Below are positions 15,542 to 23,019 of a stretch of 45,833 nt of DNA, one piece after another. Source of the DNA: Chloroflexota bacterium. Its GTDB lineage: Bacteria > Chloroflexota > Dehalococcoidia > CAUJGQ01. Location of the stretch: NCBI GenBank assembly GCA_963170165.1, contig CAUJGQ010000067.1, positions 1-45,833 on the forward strand. Direction: 5' to 3'. Position 1 is the stretch's first letter. Each line of letters starts with the position of its first letter. Made by a program: the position numbers and the translations under genes. The notes below the pieces were generated by a model. The model saw only the letters and a program-made list of their open reading frames with translations. It was not told the origin of the DNA and did not search any database.

Positions 15542-16189
15542 TCAGGTGGCGGCGTCGCGCTGGTCGGGGGAGAGGCGGGAGCGGGCCAGATCCAGTGCTT
15601 CTTCCAGCGAGCCGGCCTCGTCGCGCGTGGCGATACCGCTGCTGAGGCGAACGGGGACGGTGCTGCCATCGGGCAGGGCGACGGCCGGGACGGCGGTGGC
15701 GACGCGCTCGCAGAAGATGCGCGCCCCGGCCGGCGAGGCGCCGAGCAGGAGCACGGCAAAGGTGGCATCGGTGCAGCGGGCGACGACATCGGAGGCGCGG
15801 CCGCTATCCTGGATGGCGGTGGCAACGGCGCGCACGACGGCATCGGCGGCGGCCTCGCCCCGCGCCTGGCGCAAGGGGGACAGCCCCTCCACCACCAGCA
15901 GCAGCGCCACGACCGAGGCGCCGAAGCGGCGGGCGCGCGCCTCCTCGCGGGCCAGGTCGGCGGTAAAGCCGCGGGCGTTGAGCAGGCCGGTAACGGGGTC
16001 AAAGCCGCTGGCGCCAGCCAGGCGCTGCTCCAGCTCCTGGTTCTGGCGGCGCAGCTCGGCCACGGTGCGGCTGCTTTCGCGCATGACGGCCAGGAGTTGC
16101 TCGGTGGCCGCCAGGCCGCGCTCGTTCAGCGCCATAATGCGCCGCAGGGGCCCGTTGCCGTCGGGGCCGTCCGGTGGCTCGCTGGTCAT
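15542..16189 (-). CDS. Degenerate GGDEF-domain protein
   Basis: A 215-residue protein with a coiled-coil lead (about residues 28-58) followed by a GGDEF fold. The entry motif DPVTGLLNARGF at 64-75 matches the family DxLTGLxNR segment. At the active site the RxGGDEF sequence is replaced by RCTDATF (138-144), so all catalytic and metal-binding residues are lost. No diguanylate cyclase activity is expected. It might bind nucleotide or serve as a partner. It shares an operon with the anchored protein and is divergent from plsC. Confidence 0.8.
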   Translation of the reverse strand: MTSEPPDGPDGNGPLRRIMALNERGLAATEQLLAVMRESSRTVAELRRQNQELEQRLAGASGFDPVTGLLNARGFTADLAREEARARRFGASVVALLLVVEGLSPLRQARGEAAADAVVRAVATAIQDSGRASDVVARCTDATFAVLLLGASPAGARIFCERVATAVPAVALPDGSTVPVRLSSGIATRDEAGSLEEALDLARSRLSPDQRDAAT

Positions 16190-16284
16190 GCCGCTATCCT
16201 ACCGTGCGAGAAGTGGTGAGGAGCGCTGGCTGCAAGCGGCCGGCACGCTATGATCGGCGCGGAGATCTCCTCAGTGAGGATATC

Positions 16285-16923
16285 GTGCAAACTCGCCACA
16301 CGGAAATCGGGTCCCGCCCCGATGCGATGACGTGGACATACCGGGCGTTCCACTATCTGCTGACGCCGCTCATCCTCCGGTTGTGGACCCGCACCCGCGT
16401 CCACGGGCGCGAGCATCTGCCCGCCACCGGCCCGCTGATCGTCATCACCAATCACCGCGATAACTGGGATACGTACCTGGTGGCCGGCTGCCTGCGCCAC
16501 CGCGTGCTGCATTTCCTGGCGCGGCCCAGCGGGCTGGAGGCGCGGTTTTTGGGCTGGTACTGGCGGCGGCTGCACGCCATCCCGGCCGACCGCGAGGGGG
16601 TGGCAGAGGCGCTGCGGCTGCTGCGCGCCGGTGGGGCGGTGGGTGTGTTTGCCGAGGGGGTGATTGCCGGAGAGTTACAGCGGGCGCTGCCGGGGGGGGC
16701 GGTGCTGGCGCTGCGCTCCGGCGCGCCGGTGGTGCCCGCCGCCATCACCGGCACCGAACGCATCCGCCCCTGGACGTTCCTCACCCGCCCGCGCGTGACG
16801 GTCACCTTCGGCCCGCCGCGCGTGCTGCGCCGCCACGGGCGTGACTCGCAGGCCGTCATCGACGAGCTGATGTGCGAAATCGCCGCCATGCTCCCGGAGT
16901 GCTACCGCGGCATGTACGGGTAG
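16285..16923 (+). CDS. 1-acyl-sn-glycerol-3-phosphate acyltransferase family protein
   Basis: A 212-residue PlsC-type acyltransferase that would transfer an acyl chain to lysophosphatidic acid or a related acceptor at the membrane. The HX4D motif is His57 to Asp62 in NHRDNWD. The second block is FAEGVIAGEL and the third PVVPAAITGTER, all in family order. The GTG start at 16285 is preceded by TGAGGATATC, a good ribosome site. The ATG at 16327 is an alternative that would drop 14 residues. A possible -10 (TATGAT, 16249-16254) lies upstream in the gap shared with the divergent GGDEF-like gene. Confidence 0.85.
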   Translation: MQTRHTEIGSRPDAMTWTYRAFHYLLTPLILRLWTRTRVHGREHLPATGPLIVITNHRDNWDTYLVAGCLRHRVLHFLARPSGLEARFLGWYWRRLHAIPADREGVAEALRLLRAGGAVGVFAEGVIAGELQRALPGGAVLALRSGAPVVPAAITGTERIRPWTFLTRPRVTVTFGPPRVLRRHGRDSQAVIDELMCEIAAMLPECYRGMYG

Positions 16924-16993
16924 CGGGGGCCGGGAGGTGGGGGACACACCGCTGCAGCGCCTCGGAATTGGCCGCAGCGGTGCGCCCCACCTC

Positions 16994-19726
16994 CTACACG
17001 TCCTTTTCCTTTGTCCCCAGCGCGGCCTGGCCGGCGGCGAGGCGGGCGACGGGCACGCGGAAGGGGGAGCAGGAGACGTAGTTGAGCCCCGCCTCGTGGC
17101 AGAAGACCACGGAGGAGGGGTCGCCGCCGTGCTCGCCGCAGATGCCGACGGAGAGATCGGCGCGGACGGCGCGGCCCTCGGCGGTGGCGAGCTTGATCAG
17201 CCGGCCAACGCCGGTGCGGTCCAGCTCGGCGAAGGGGTTGACCGGCAGGATGCCCTGCTCGATGTACTCGGTCAGGAACTTCTCCTCGGCGTCATCGCGC
17301 GAGAAGGCCAGGCTCATCTGTGTCAGGTCGTTGGAGCCGAAGGAGAAGAACTCCGCTGTCTGCGCCAGCTCACCCGCCACCAGCGCCGCCCGCGGCGTCT
17401 CCACCATCGTGCCGTAGGGGACGTGCAGGTCCACGCCGGCATCACGGATCAGCCCCTCGACCAGCGGTACCAGCCGGTCACGCAGCCGTTCCAGCTCCGC
17501 CGCGAAGGCAGTGAGCGGGATCATGATCTCTGGGCGGGCGTCGATGCCGCGCCGCTTGAGCGCGATGCCGGCGTTGGTGATGGCGCGTGCCTGCATCTCG
17601 TACAGGCCGGGGAAGGTAATACCGACGCGCAGGCCGCGATGGCCGAGCATCGGATTGGCCTCGTGCAGGCGCTGCACCCGCCGCAGCTCCTCTTGCTTGG
17701 TGGCGGCGGCGCCGCCGGACAGGCCACGGATCTCCCGCTCGAGGGCCTCCTCGCGCGGCTTGAGGAACTCGTGCAGTGGCGCATCGAGCAGGCGGATGAT
17801 GACGGGCTTGCCCTGCATCGTCTCCAGGATGCCGGTGAAGTCCGCCGTCTGGAATTCCTCCAGCTTGGCCAGCGCCGCCTGATAGCTCTGCCACACGGGC
17901 GAGGACTCGCGCGCCGCCGCATCGCCCGCCGCCAGCCGTGCCGCCTCGGGGGCCAGCATCAGCATGTCCTGGACATGGGGGAGGCGGTCCTGCTGGAAGA
18001 ACATGTGCTCTGTGCGGCACAGGCCGATACCCTGGGCGCCGTGGGCCAGCGCTGCCTGGGCATCGGTTGGGTAATCGGCATTCGCCCACACCTGCAACCG
18101 GCGCACGCTGTCTGCCCACTCCAGCAGGGTGAGCAGCTCGGCGCTGTCGGATAGTTTCTGCTGGACGGTGTCCACCGCGCCGGCGTAGACCTCGCCCGCG
18201 CCGCCATCGATGGAGATCAGGTCCCCCTCGTTGATAACGTGGTCACCGGAGGTGAAGCGGCGGGCAGCCGGGTCCACGGCGATACCGGTGGCGCCGACGA
18301 TGCAGGGCTTGCCCAGCCCGCGTGTGACGACGGCGGCGTGGGAGGTGATGCCACCGCGGGAGGTGAGCACCCCGGCCGCCTTGAGGATGCCGTGCACGTC
18401 GTCCGGGTTGGTCTCCGGGCGGACCAGGATCACGGTCTCGCCGGCATTGGCCATGGCCACGGCGCGATCCGCGTCGAACACCGCCTTGCCGGAGGCCGCG
18501 CCGGGGGAAGCGGCGAGCCCGGCGCCGATGCGGCGGCCCTCCTCCAGCGCCTGCTGCTTGGCCGCCGCCACAAACCGCGGCAGCAAGAGCTGAACGATAT
18601 CGCCGGGGGGGACACGTAGCAGCGCCTCGTTGCGGTCGATCAGCCCTTCAGCGGCCATCTCCACCGCCATCCGCACGGCGGCCGGGCCGGTGCGCTTGGC
18701 GCTGCGCGTCTGGAGGATATAGAGCGTGCCACGTTCGACGGTGAACTCAATGTCCTGGGCGTCGCGGTAGTGCTGCTCCAGGCGGCGGGCGATATCGGCC
18801 AGCTGCTCGTACAGGTGCGGCTGCTGCTCGTGCAGTTGCTTGATCTTGGTGGGGGTGCGGATACCGGCAACGACATCCTCGCCCTGGGCGTTCGTCAGGT
18901 ACTCGCCGTACAGCTCGTTCTGGCCGGTGGCGGCATCCCGCGTGAACAGTACGCCGGAGCCGGAGTCCTCGCCCATATTGCCGAAGACCATCGCGACAAT
19001 ATTGACGGCGGTGCCGAGGTCATGAGGGATACGGTTGAAGTTGCGGTAGGTGACGGCGCGGGGGTTGTTCCAGGAGTTGAAGACGGCGAGTGAGGCGAGC
19101 TGCAGCTGTTCCCAGGCGTCGTCCGGCACGCCGCGGCCGGTCTCGCGGGCGGCGATCTGCTTGAACTCCGCCACCAAGCCCTTGAGGGCGGTGGCAGACA
19201 GCTCGGCGTCGGTGGCGGCGCCGGCCCGCTCCTTGGCGTGATGCAGCACCTCCTCGAACAGGTCAGCATTCACGCCGAGCACGACCTTGGAGAACATCTG
19301 AACGAAGCGACGGTAGGCGTCGTAGGCGAAGCGCTCGTCGTTGGTCAGCCGCGCTAGTCCCTGGGCCGTCTGATCGTTGAGGCCGAGGTTGAGGACGGTG
19401 TCCATCATGCCCGGCATGGAGAACTTGGCGCCGGAACGGACGGAGACCAGCAAGGGATTGGCGGCGTCGCCCAGCGTCTTACCGGTCTTCTGCTCCAGGT
19501 CCGTTAGGTAGGCGCGAAACTCCTCCCAAAAGCCGTCTGGGACGCGGTTGCCGAGGGCGATGTACTCGCGACAGGTCTCGGTGGTGACGGTGAAGCCGGG
19601 GGGGACGGGGAGGCCGAGGCGGACCATCTCGGACAGGCCGGCGCCCTTGCCGCCGAGCAGGTCGCGCATGGAAGCGTCGCCTTCTTCGAAGCGATAGATG
19701 TGTTTGCGCTCCGTGGTGGTGGCCAC
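16994..19726 (-). CDS. ppdK: Pyruvate, phosphate dikinase
   Basis: A 910-residue enzyme interconverting pyruvate, ATP and phosphate with phosphoenolpyruvate, AMP and pyrophosphate. The order is an N-terminal ATP-grasp domain (LLGGKGAGLSEM near 18, GMMDTVLNLGLND near 114), the swivelling domain with catalytic His463 in GGITSHAAVVTRG, and a C-terminal TIM barrel with GLCRTEHMFF, GSNDLTQM and a CGEHGGDP end. The GTG start is preceded by GAAGGAG with a 10-base spacer. Earlier in-frame codons lie in a leader that contains a 16-base palindrome. With pfkA in the same window it supports central carbon metabolism, but the genes are not linked. Confidence 0.96.
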   Translation of the reverse strand: MATTTERKHIYRFEEGDASMRDLLGGKGAGLSEMVRLGLPVPPGFTVTTETCREYIALGNRVPDGFWEEFRAYLTDLEQKTGKTLGDAANPLLVSVRSGAKFSMPGMMDTVLNLGLNDQTAQGLARLTNDERFAYDAYRRFVQMFSKVVLGVNADLFEEVLHHAKERAGAATDAELSATALKGLVAEFKQIAARETGRGVPDDAWEQLQLASLAVFNSWNNPRAVTYRNFNRIPHDLGTAVNIVAMVFGNMGEDSGSGVLFTRDAATGQNELYGEYLTNAQGEDVVAGIRTPTKIKQLHEQQPHLYEQLADIARRLEQHYRDAQDIEFTVERGTLYILQTRSAKRTGPAAVRMAVEMAAEGLIDRNEALLRVPPGDIVQLLLPRFVAAAKQQALEEGRRIGAGLAASPGAASGKAVFDADRAVAMANAGETVILVRPETNPDDVHGILKAAGVLTSRGGITSHAAVVTRGLGKPCIVGATGIAVDPAARRFTSGDHVINEGDLISIDGGAGEVYAGAVDTVQQKLSDSAELLTLLEWADSVRRLQVWANADYPTDAQAALAHGAQGIGLCRTEHMFFQQDRLPHVQDMLMLAPEAARLAAGDAAARESSPVWQSYQAALAKLEEFQTADFTGILETMQGKPVIIRLLDAPLHEFLKPREEALEREIRGLSGGAAATKQEELRRVQRLHEANPMLGHRGLRVGITFPGLYEMQARAITNAGIALKRRGIDARPEIMIPLTAFAAELERLRDRLVPLVEGLIRDAGVDLHVPYGTMVETPRAALVAGELAQTAEFFSFGSNDLTQMSLAFSRDDAEEKFLTEYIEQGILPVNPFAELDRTGVGRLIKLATAEGRAVRADLSVGICGEHGGDPSSVVFCHEAGLNYVSCSPFRVPVARLAAGQAALGTKEKDV

Positions 19727-19758
19727 GCGGTGTTGTCTCCTTCGTTGTGATCCCATTG

Positions 19759-19774
19759 TCGTGCCGCGGCACGA
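19759..19774. promoter_or_regulatory. Perfect 16-bp palindrome in the ppdK leader
   Basis: TCGTGCCGCGGCACGA is fully self-complementary and lies 32 bases before the ppdK GTG start. It could be a repressor operator or an RNA hairpin near the ribosome site. No protein can be assigned. Confidence 0.5.
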
Positions 19775-19889
19775 TCGACCCGGCGCGAGGGCCGGGCGCA
19801 TTCCTTGTTATTGTCCCCCCACCACACCACTGGGGGCTACCTGAAGTGGATAGTTTCCCAGCCCTCCGGTTTCGGAAGACGTCAATTGT

Positions 19890-19932
19890 CGATGGTATTG
19901 CCACGTAGCTATCGATAGCGCTGATACCATCG
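19890..19932. promoter_or_regulatory. Nested dyad upstream of ppdK
   Basis: CGATGGTAT (19890-19898) and ATACCATCG (19924-19932) are 9-base inverted arms. Between them is the perfect 12-base palindrome GCTATCGATAGC (19908-19919), offset from the outer centre by about 2.5 bases. The segment is more AT-rich than its surroundings. It could be a regulator site for ppdK, about 165 bases upstream of its start, or a relic of another gene. Confidence 0.45.
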
Positions 19933-20199
19933 CCCGCCTGCTCGGAATCTCCCTCGCCCGCAGGGCTCTATCCCGCCAGGGCTGTGCCACTGGCAACAGG
20001 AATGAGCAACAAGCAGACCGGGTACGAGGCAAGGGTACGGCGCCAGGAGCAATGGGCGGGGCTGGGACAAGGGGCTAGCACACCGAGCACCAGCGCAGAG
20101 GGCAACGTGCTCCCCCCTCGCCGGCTTGCGGGAGAGGGAGCCGGGGGGTGCGGGTGCCGGGGGTGCCGGGGCGATCCCCATCCCCCCGGCCCTCATCCG

Positions 20200-20526
20200 C
20201 TACGCCCCGGTCTCCTGCGCCCAGGCGCCGCGGCGGGAGTGGAGCAGCATCAGTGCGCTGCCGCCGGCCAGGCGGACGAGCAGGCGGCGGCTTTCGGCCG
20301 GCAGCAGCGGCAACCGTGGCTCACCGGCCGGCTGCGGCTGCTCCTCGATGGCGATGACCCGCTGGCGGCGGCCGTCGTGCGTCACCCACAGCGGCTCACC
20401 CGCGGGCGCATATACGGCAACCGGCCGGGTGGTCACTACCCGCGGGCGGCGGGCGGTGTGCGGCCTGTCCATCACGGGCCCGGCAAACACGGCGACCATC
20501 GGCGCGACCCCCATCTGCGGCAGCAT
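20200..20526 (-). CDS. DUF6504-like small protein, likely SOS-regulated
   Basis: A 108-residue soluble protein. Residues 28-60 (RVVTTRPVAVYAP, then WVTHDGRRQRVIAIEE) and 80-108 (ESRRLLVRLAGGSALMLLHS, then RRGAWAQ) resemble the two beta segments of DUF6504, which in actinobacteria often lies with imuA/imuB/dnaE2 damage-mutagenesis genes (inference from pattern). A LexA-box-like dyad abuts its start codon. A minus-strand promoter TTGACG-N18-TATAAC is visible upstream, with a second box in its spacer. It is divergent from the terminase operon and probably shares its regulation. No function is proven for the family. Confidence 0.6.
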   Translation of the reverse strand: MLPQMGVAPMVAVFAGPVMDRPHTARRPRVVTTRPVAVYAPAGEPLWVTHDGRRQRVIAIEEQPQPAGEPRLPLLPAESRRLLVRLAGGSALMLLHSRRGAWAQETGA

Positions 20527-20540
20527 CGAACGTCTGTTCG
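20527..20540. promoter_or_regulatory. LexA-box-like operator 1
   Basis: CGAACGTCTGTTCG matches the CGAAC-N4-GTTCG core of the Gram-positive-type SOS box with perfect 5-base arms. It directly abuts the start codon of the minus-strand DUF6504-like gene and would lie at or just after its transcription start. Confidence 0.7.
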
Positions 20541-20543
20541 CTA

Positions 20544-20573
20544 GTTATAGAACATTCGTTTGAATGCCGTCAA
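20544..20573 (-). promoter_or_regulatory. Minus-strand promoter of the DUF6504-like gene with LexA-like operator 2 in its spacer
   Basis: Read on the minus strand, TTGACG (20573-20568) and TATAAC (20549-20544) are separated by 18 bases. The spacer contains GAACATTCGTTT (20550-20561), a GAAC-N4-GTTY dyad with one mismatch. Binding there would block RNA polymerase. Confidence 0.6.
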
Positions 20574-20645
20574 CCCTCATGACGGTTGTTGCTTGACATG
20601 CCGGTACCGCCGCTCCAGTGACATGGATCGGTTGACGCCTTGCAG

Positions 20646-20657
20646 GAACATTTGTTC
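20646..20657. promoter_or_regulatory. LexA-box-like operator 3, before the terminase operon
   Basis: GAACATTTGTTC has perfect GAAC and GTTC arms around ATTT. It lies 60 bases upstream of the first plus-strand gene, after a -35-like TTGACG (20632-20637) and overlapping the place where a -10 would fall (TTCTAT, or TATTGA at 20658-20663). It fits repression of the plus-strand operon. Confidence 0.65.
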
Positions 20658-20716
20658 TATTGACCTACGGCGGTCGCCGGCGGGCCAGGCGCCGTGCCGT
20701 GCAAGGAGGGCAAACG

Positions 20717-21055
20717 ATGACGGGACGCAGGGTACCGCGGCGCAAGCCGCGGACGGGCAACTACTACCAGCCGGTGCTGGAGCGGTCGGCACAGGGCGAC
20801 CTGCAGGACGCCGCCGCGGCCGAGGGCCTGGACGACGAGGTGGCGCTGCTGCGGCTACTGGTGCGGCGCGAGCTGGCGGCGCAGCCAGAGGATATCCGGC
20901 CGCTGCTGCAGGGGTTGACGCTGCTGGTGCGGGCCGTCGCCACCCGCCACCGGATCTCGCCCGCCGATCAGGAGGCGCTGGAGCAGCGCATGGCCGAGGC
21001 GCTCACCGCCCTCACCCTCTCGCTCCAGCGCGATGACGTGGGAGGTGCAGGATGA
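20717..21055 (+). CDS. Small helical protein of the terminase cassette, possibly TerS-like
   Basis: A 112-residue, mostly helical protein with a basic N-terminus (RRVPRRKPRTGNYYQP). Helices follow at about 18-30 (VLERSAQGDLQDAAAAEG), 31-48 (LDDEVALLRLLVRREL), 55-76 (EDIRPLLQGLTLLVRAVATRH) and 79-104. I know similar GLDEEIALLR-type proteins next to terminases in Chloroflexota and their phages, but no named function. The small size, basic tail and place directly before TerL suggest a small-terminase or DNA-binding role (inference). The start has AAGGAGG six bases upstream. The stop overlaps the next start by four bases (ATGA). Confidence 0.7.
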   Translation: MTGRRVPRRKPRTGNYYQPVLERSAQGDLQDAAAAEGLDDEVALLRLLVRRELAAQPEDIRPLLQGLTLLVRAVATRHRISPADQEALEQRMAEALTALTLSLQRDDVGGAG

Positions 21056-21255
21056 GCGAGCAACGTTCGCCCTCGCTGGAGCGCAGCCTGAGCGGGCTGG
21101 CCGCTGCGCAGCGCGCTGCCGCCCGCCGCGCCGTGCTGGAGGAGCGCATCCGCCGCATGGAGCAGGAGCTTGCCGATCTGCGCGGACGGCTGACGGGCCT
21201 GATCTTCCTGGTGCTGGGGGCGGAGATCACGCAGCTGCTGGTGCGGCTGCTGTGA
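21052..21255 (+). CDS. Small coiled-coil/membrane protein, XhlA-like
   Basis: A 67-residue protein. Residues about 10-47 form an amphipathic coiled coil (LEERIRRMEQELADLRGR), then one hydrophobic helix (LTGLIFLVLGAEITQLLVRLL) ends the chain. This layout matches XhlA-type phage accessory lysis proteins and small tail-anchored scaffold proteins; sequence identity to any one is not claimed. It overlaps both neighbours by four bases, so its amount is tied to the helical protein and TerL. It may recruit the cassette to the membrane or act in lysis. Confidence 0.7.
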   Translation: MSEQRSPSLERSLSGLAAAQRAAARRAVLEERIRRMEQELADLRGRLTGLIFLVLGAEITQLLVRLL

Positions 21256-22655
21256 GCGGGACACCGGCCGCGCTGCCGCCGCTACGGCCGTATCAACACC
21301 AGGTGCTGCGGGCGGTGCTGGCCAGTGTGCTCGGCGGCCGCGGCCTCACCTTCTCGGTGATGGTCTCCCGCCAGGGCGGCAAGAACGAGCTGTCCGCCCA
21401 GCTGGAGCTGGCGCTGCTGCTACTGCACGCCGGCCGCACCGCTGACGCGGTCAAGTGCGCCCCGACGCTGCACCCGCAGGGGCTGGTGAGCCTGCGGCGC
21501 CTGTGGTCCCGGGTGGAGGGCTGCGGGCTGGCGGGCGTGGCGCGGCGGGAGGGCGGCAACGCGGTCCGCCTCGGCCGGGCGCGGCAGTTGTTCTTCTCTG
21601 CTGCGCCCGCCGCCGCCGTGGCCGGTCACACCTGTCACCTGCTGCTGGAGTGCGATGAGGCGCAGGACGTGGATGCGGAGACGTTCGACCGCGTCTTCCG
21701 GCCGATGGCCGCCACCACCAACGCCACCACCGTGTATTACGGCACCGCCTGGAGCGAGACCGATCTGCTGGCCACGGTGCGGGAGCGGCACTTGGCACTT
21801 GAGCGGCAGGACGGCATCCGCCGCCACTTCGCGGTGGACTGGCAGGAGGTGGCGCGCTACAACCCGGCCTACGCTACCTATGTCGAAGGCGAGCGGCGGC
21901 GGCTGGGGGAGGAGCATCCGCTGTTCACTACCCAGTATCTGCTGCGACCGCTGGCGGGCGGCGGGCGGCTGCTCTCACCGGCGCAACGGGCGCTGCTGGC
22001 GGGCGCTCATCCCCGGCTGGCGGCGCCCGGCCCCACGGAGCCCGGCCTGCTCGGTTATGTGGCCGGTCTGGATGTGGCAGGGGAGGCGCTGGGCGCGCCG
22101 CCCGGCCGTCACGGTCAGGACGCCACGGTGCTGACCATCGCCCGCGTGCGGGCTGCCGCGCCGGCTGCGCTCGCGCCGGAACCGCAGATTGAGGTGGTGG
22201 AGCAGGCGGTGTGGCGCGGCGTCTCCCATGCTGACCTGACCGGCGGGCTGGCGCGGCTGCTCCTGGCCGTGTGGCGCGTGCGGCGGGTGGTGGTGGATGC
22301 CACCGGCGTCGGCGAGGGGCTGGCGGCCGGGCTGGCCGCGGCGGCGCGGGGGCGTGCCGAGGTGGTGCGGCTGAGGCTGACGGAGGAGCGCAAGAGTGCG
22401 CTGGGCTTCGGCCTGCTGGCTGCGGTCAACAGCGGCCGGTTGCAGCTGTTCCGCGCCGATGGCTCGGCTGAGTGGCGGGCGCTGGCGCGAGAAATGGAGC
22501 TGGCGCGTGCCGCCTACCGGCCCGGCCGCCGCCTGGCCTGGGGGGTCGACCCGGCAGATGGCCACGACGACGCCCTGGTGAGCCTGGCGCTGACGGTGGA
22601 AGCCGCCCGCGGGCTGACGCCGCGCGTCGCCTGGGGCAGCTCCCCGCCGGATTGA
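21252..22655 (+). CDS. Phage-type terminase large subunit (ATPase and nuclease)
   Basis: A 467-residue protein with both halves of a DNA-packaging motor. The ATPase half has a deviant Walker A SRQGGKNE (39-46) and Walker B LLLECDEAQD (130-139), with YYGTAW at 162-167 as the coupling motif. The RNase H-like nuclease half has its acidic residues in GLDVAG (Asp274), VVDATGVG (Asp349) and DGHDDAL (Asp439/440). The length is normal and no frameshift is seen, so it appears functional. The GTG start overlaps the preceding stop (GTGA). The frame is open further upstream, but that part is antisensible filler overlapping two genes. No portal, capsid or tail genes are nearby. Confidence 0.82.
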   Translation: MSGTPAALPPLRPYQHQVLRAVLASVLGGRGLTFSVMVSRQGGKNELSAQLELALLLLHAGRTADAVKCAPTLHPQGLVSLRRLWSRVEGCGLAGVARREGGNAVRLGRARQLFFSAAPAAAVAGHTCHLLLECDEAQDVDAETFDRVFRPMAATTNATTVYYGTAWSETDLLATVRERHLALERQDGIRRHFAVDWQEVARYNPAYATYVEGERRRLGEEHPLFTTQYLLRPLAGGGRLLSPAQRALLAGAHPRLAAPGPTEPGLLGYVAGLDVAGEALGAPPGRHGQDATVLTIARVRAAAPAALAPEPQIEVVEQAVWRGVSHADLTGGLARLLLAVWRVRRVVVDATGVGEGLAAGLAAAARGRAEVVRLRLTEERKSALGFGLLAAVNSGRLQLFRADGSAEWRALAREMELARAAYRPGRRLAWGVDPADGHDDALVSLALTVEAARGLTPRVAWGSSPPD

Positions 22656-22673
22656 GGAAGAGGAGGTACGCCC

Positions 22674-22976
22674 ATGACGGATGCGCCCCACCCGAGCGGC
22701 CCCGCGCTGCCGGCACTGGACATGCTGCCGGAGCACACCCGCTACCAGGACACCGGCTGCGTGATGGCGCCCGCCTGCCTGCGCTGCCATCTGCCGATCT
22801 GCATTTACGATGATCCCCGCGGCCTCCGCGGCGCCACCCAGCAGGAACGTGATGCAGATATCGCCCGCCGGCTGGCCGGGGGGGAACACAGCGACGCGCT
22901 CGCACGGGAGTACGGCATCTCCCGCCGCCAGGTGTTCCGCATCCTGCGGCGGTTGCGCGTAGAACCAGCCGAATGA
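22674..22976 (+). CDS. Cys4 and helix-turn-helix protein of the terminase cassette
   Basis: A 100-residue protein with a zinc-binding-like cluster Cys29, Cys35, Cys38, Cys43 (pattern Cx5CxxCx4C, followed by IYD). After it comes an HTH at about 60-96 (DIARRLAGGEHSDALAREYGISRRQVFRILRRL) similar to resolvase/HTH_23 types. It begins 18 bases after TerL with GAGGAGG upstream, so it ends the operon. It may be a DNA-binding partner of TerL or a regulator of the cassette. Related Cys4-HTH proteins are frequent in Chloroflexota genomes (from memory; not verified here). Confidence 0.7.
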   Translation: MTDAPHPSGPALPALDMLPEHTRYQDTGCVMAPACLRCHLPICIYDDPRGLRGATQQERDADIARRLAGGEHSDALAREYGISRRQVFRILRRLRVEPAE

Positions 22977-23019
22977 ATTGGGCATCGAGGAGCAACCGGC
23001 CCCCCACCTCTGCAGGCTT

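Larger units (their letters stand above)
19727..20199. other. Noncoding gap upstream of ppdK with several palindromes
   Basis: No convincing gene lies in this 473-base gap. It holds a 16-base perfect palindrome (19759-19774), a C/G hairpin (CCCCCA and TGGGGG around 19820-19840), a nested dyad at 19890-19932, and near 20109-20160 a GC-rich inverted repeat related to the dispersed 13-bp-arm family. A plus-strand frame starting with MSNKQTGYEARVRR is open here, but it runs on antisense through the next gene and looks spurious. Confidence 0.6.

Noticed and set aside
14661-16253. 530-residue plus-strand open frame
   Set aside because: It is antisense to the anchored protein and GGDEF-like genes, is Ser/Ala/Arg-rich from reversed GC codons, and shows no domain.
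16937-18154. 405-residue plus-strand open frame
   Set aside because: It is antisense to pyruvate phosphate dikinase, whose motifs are complete on the minus strand.
19984-20544. Plus-strand frame starting near MSNKQTGYEARVRR in the ppdK upstream gap
   Set aside because: It continues antisense through the DUF6504-like gene into the operator region and becomes Gly/Pro/Arg-rich filler. The first 30 residues alone are not enough to call a gene.
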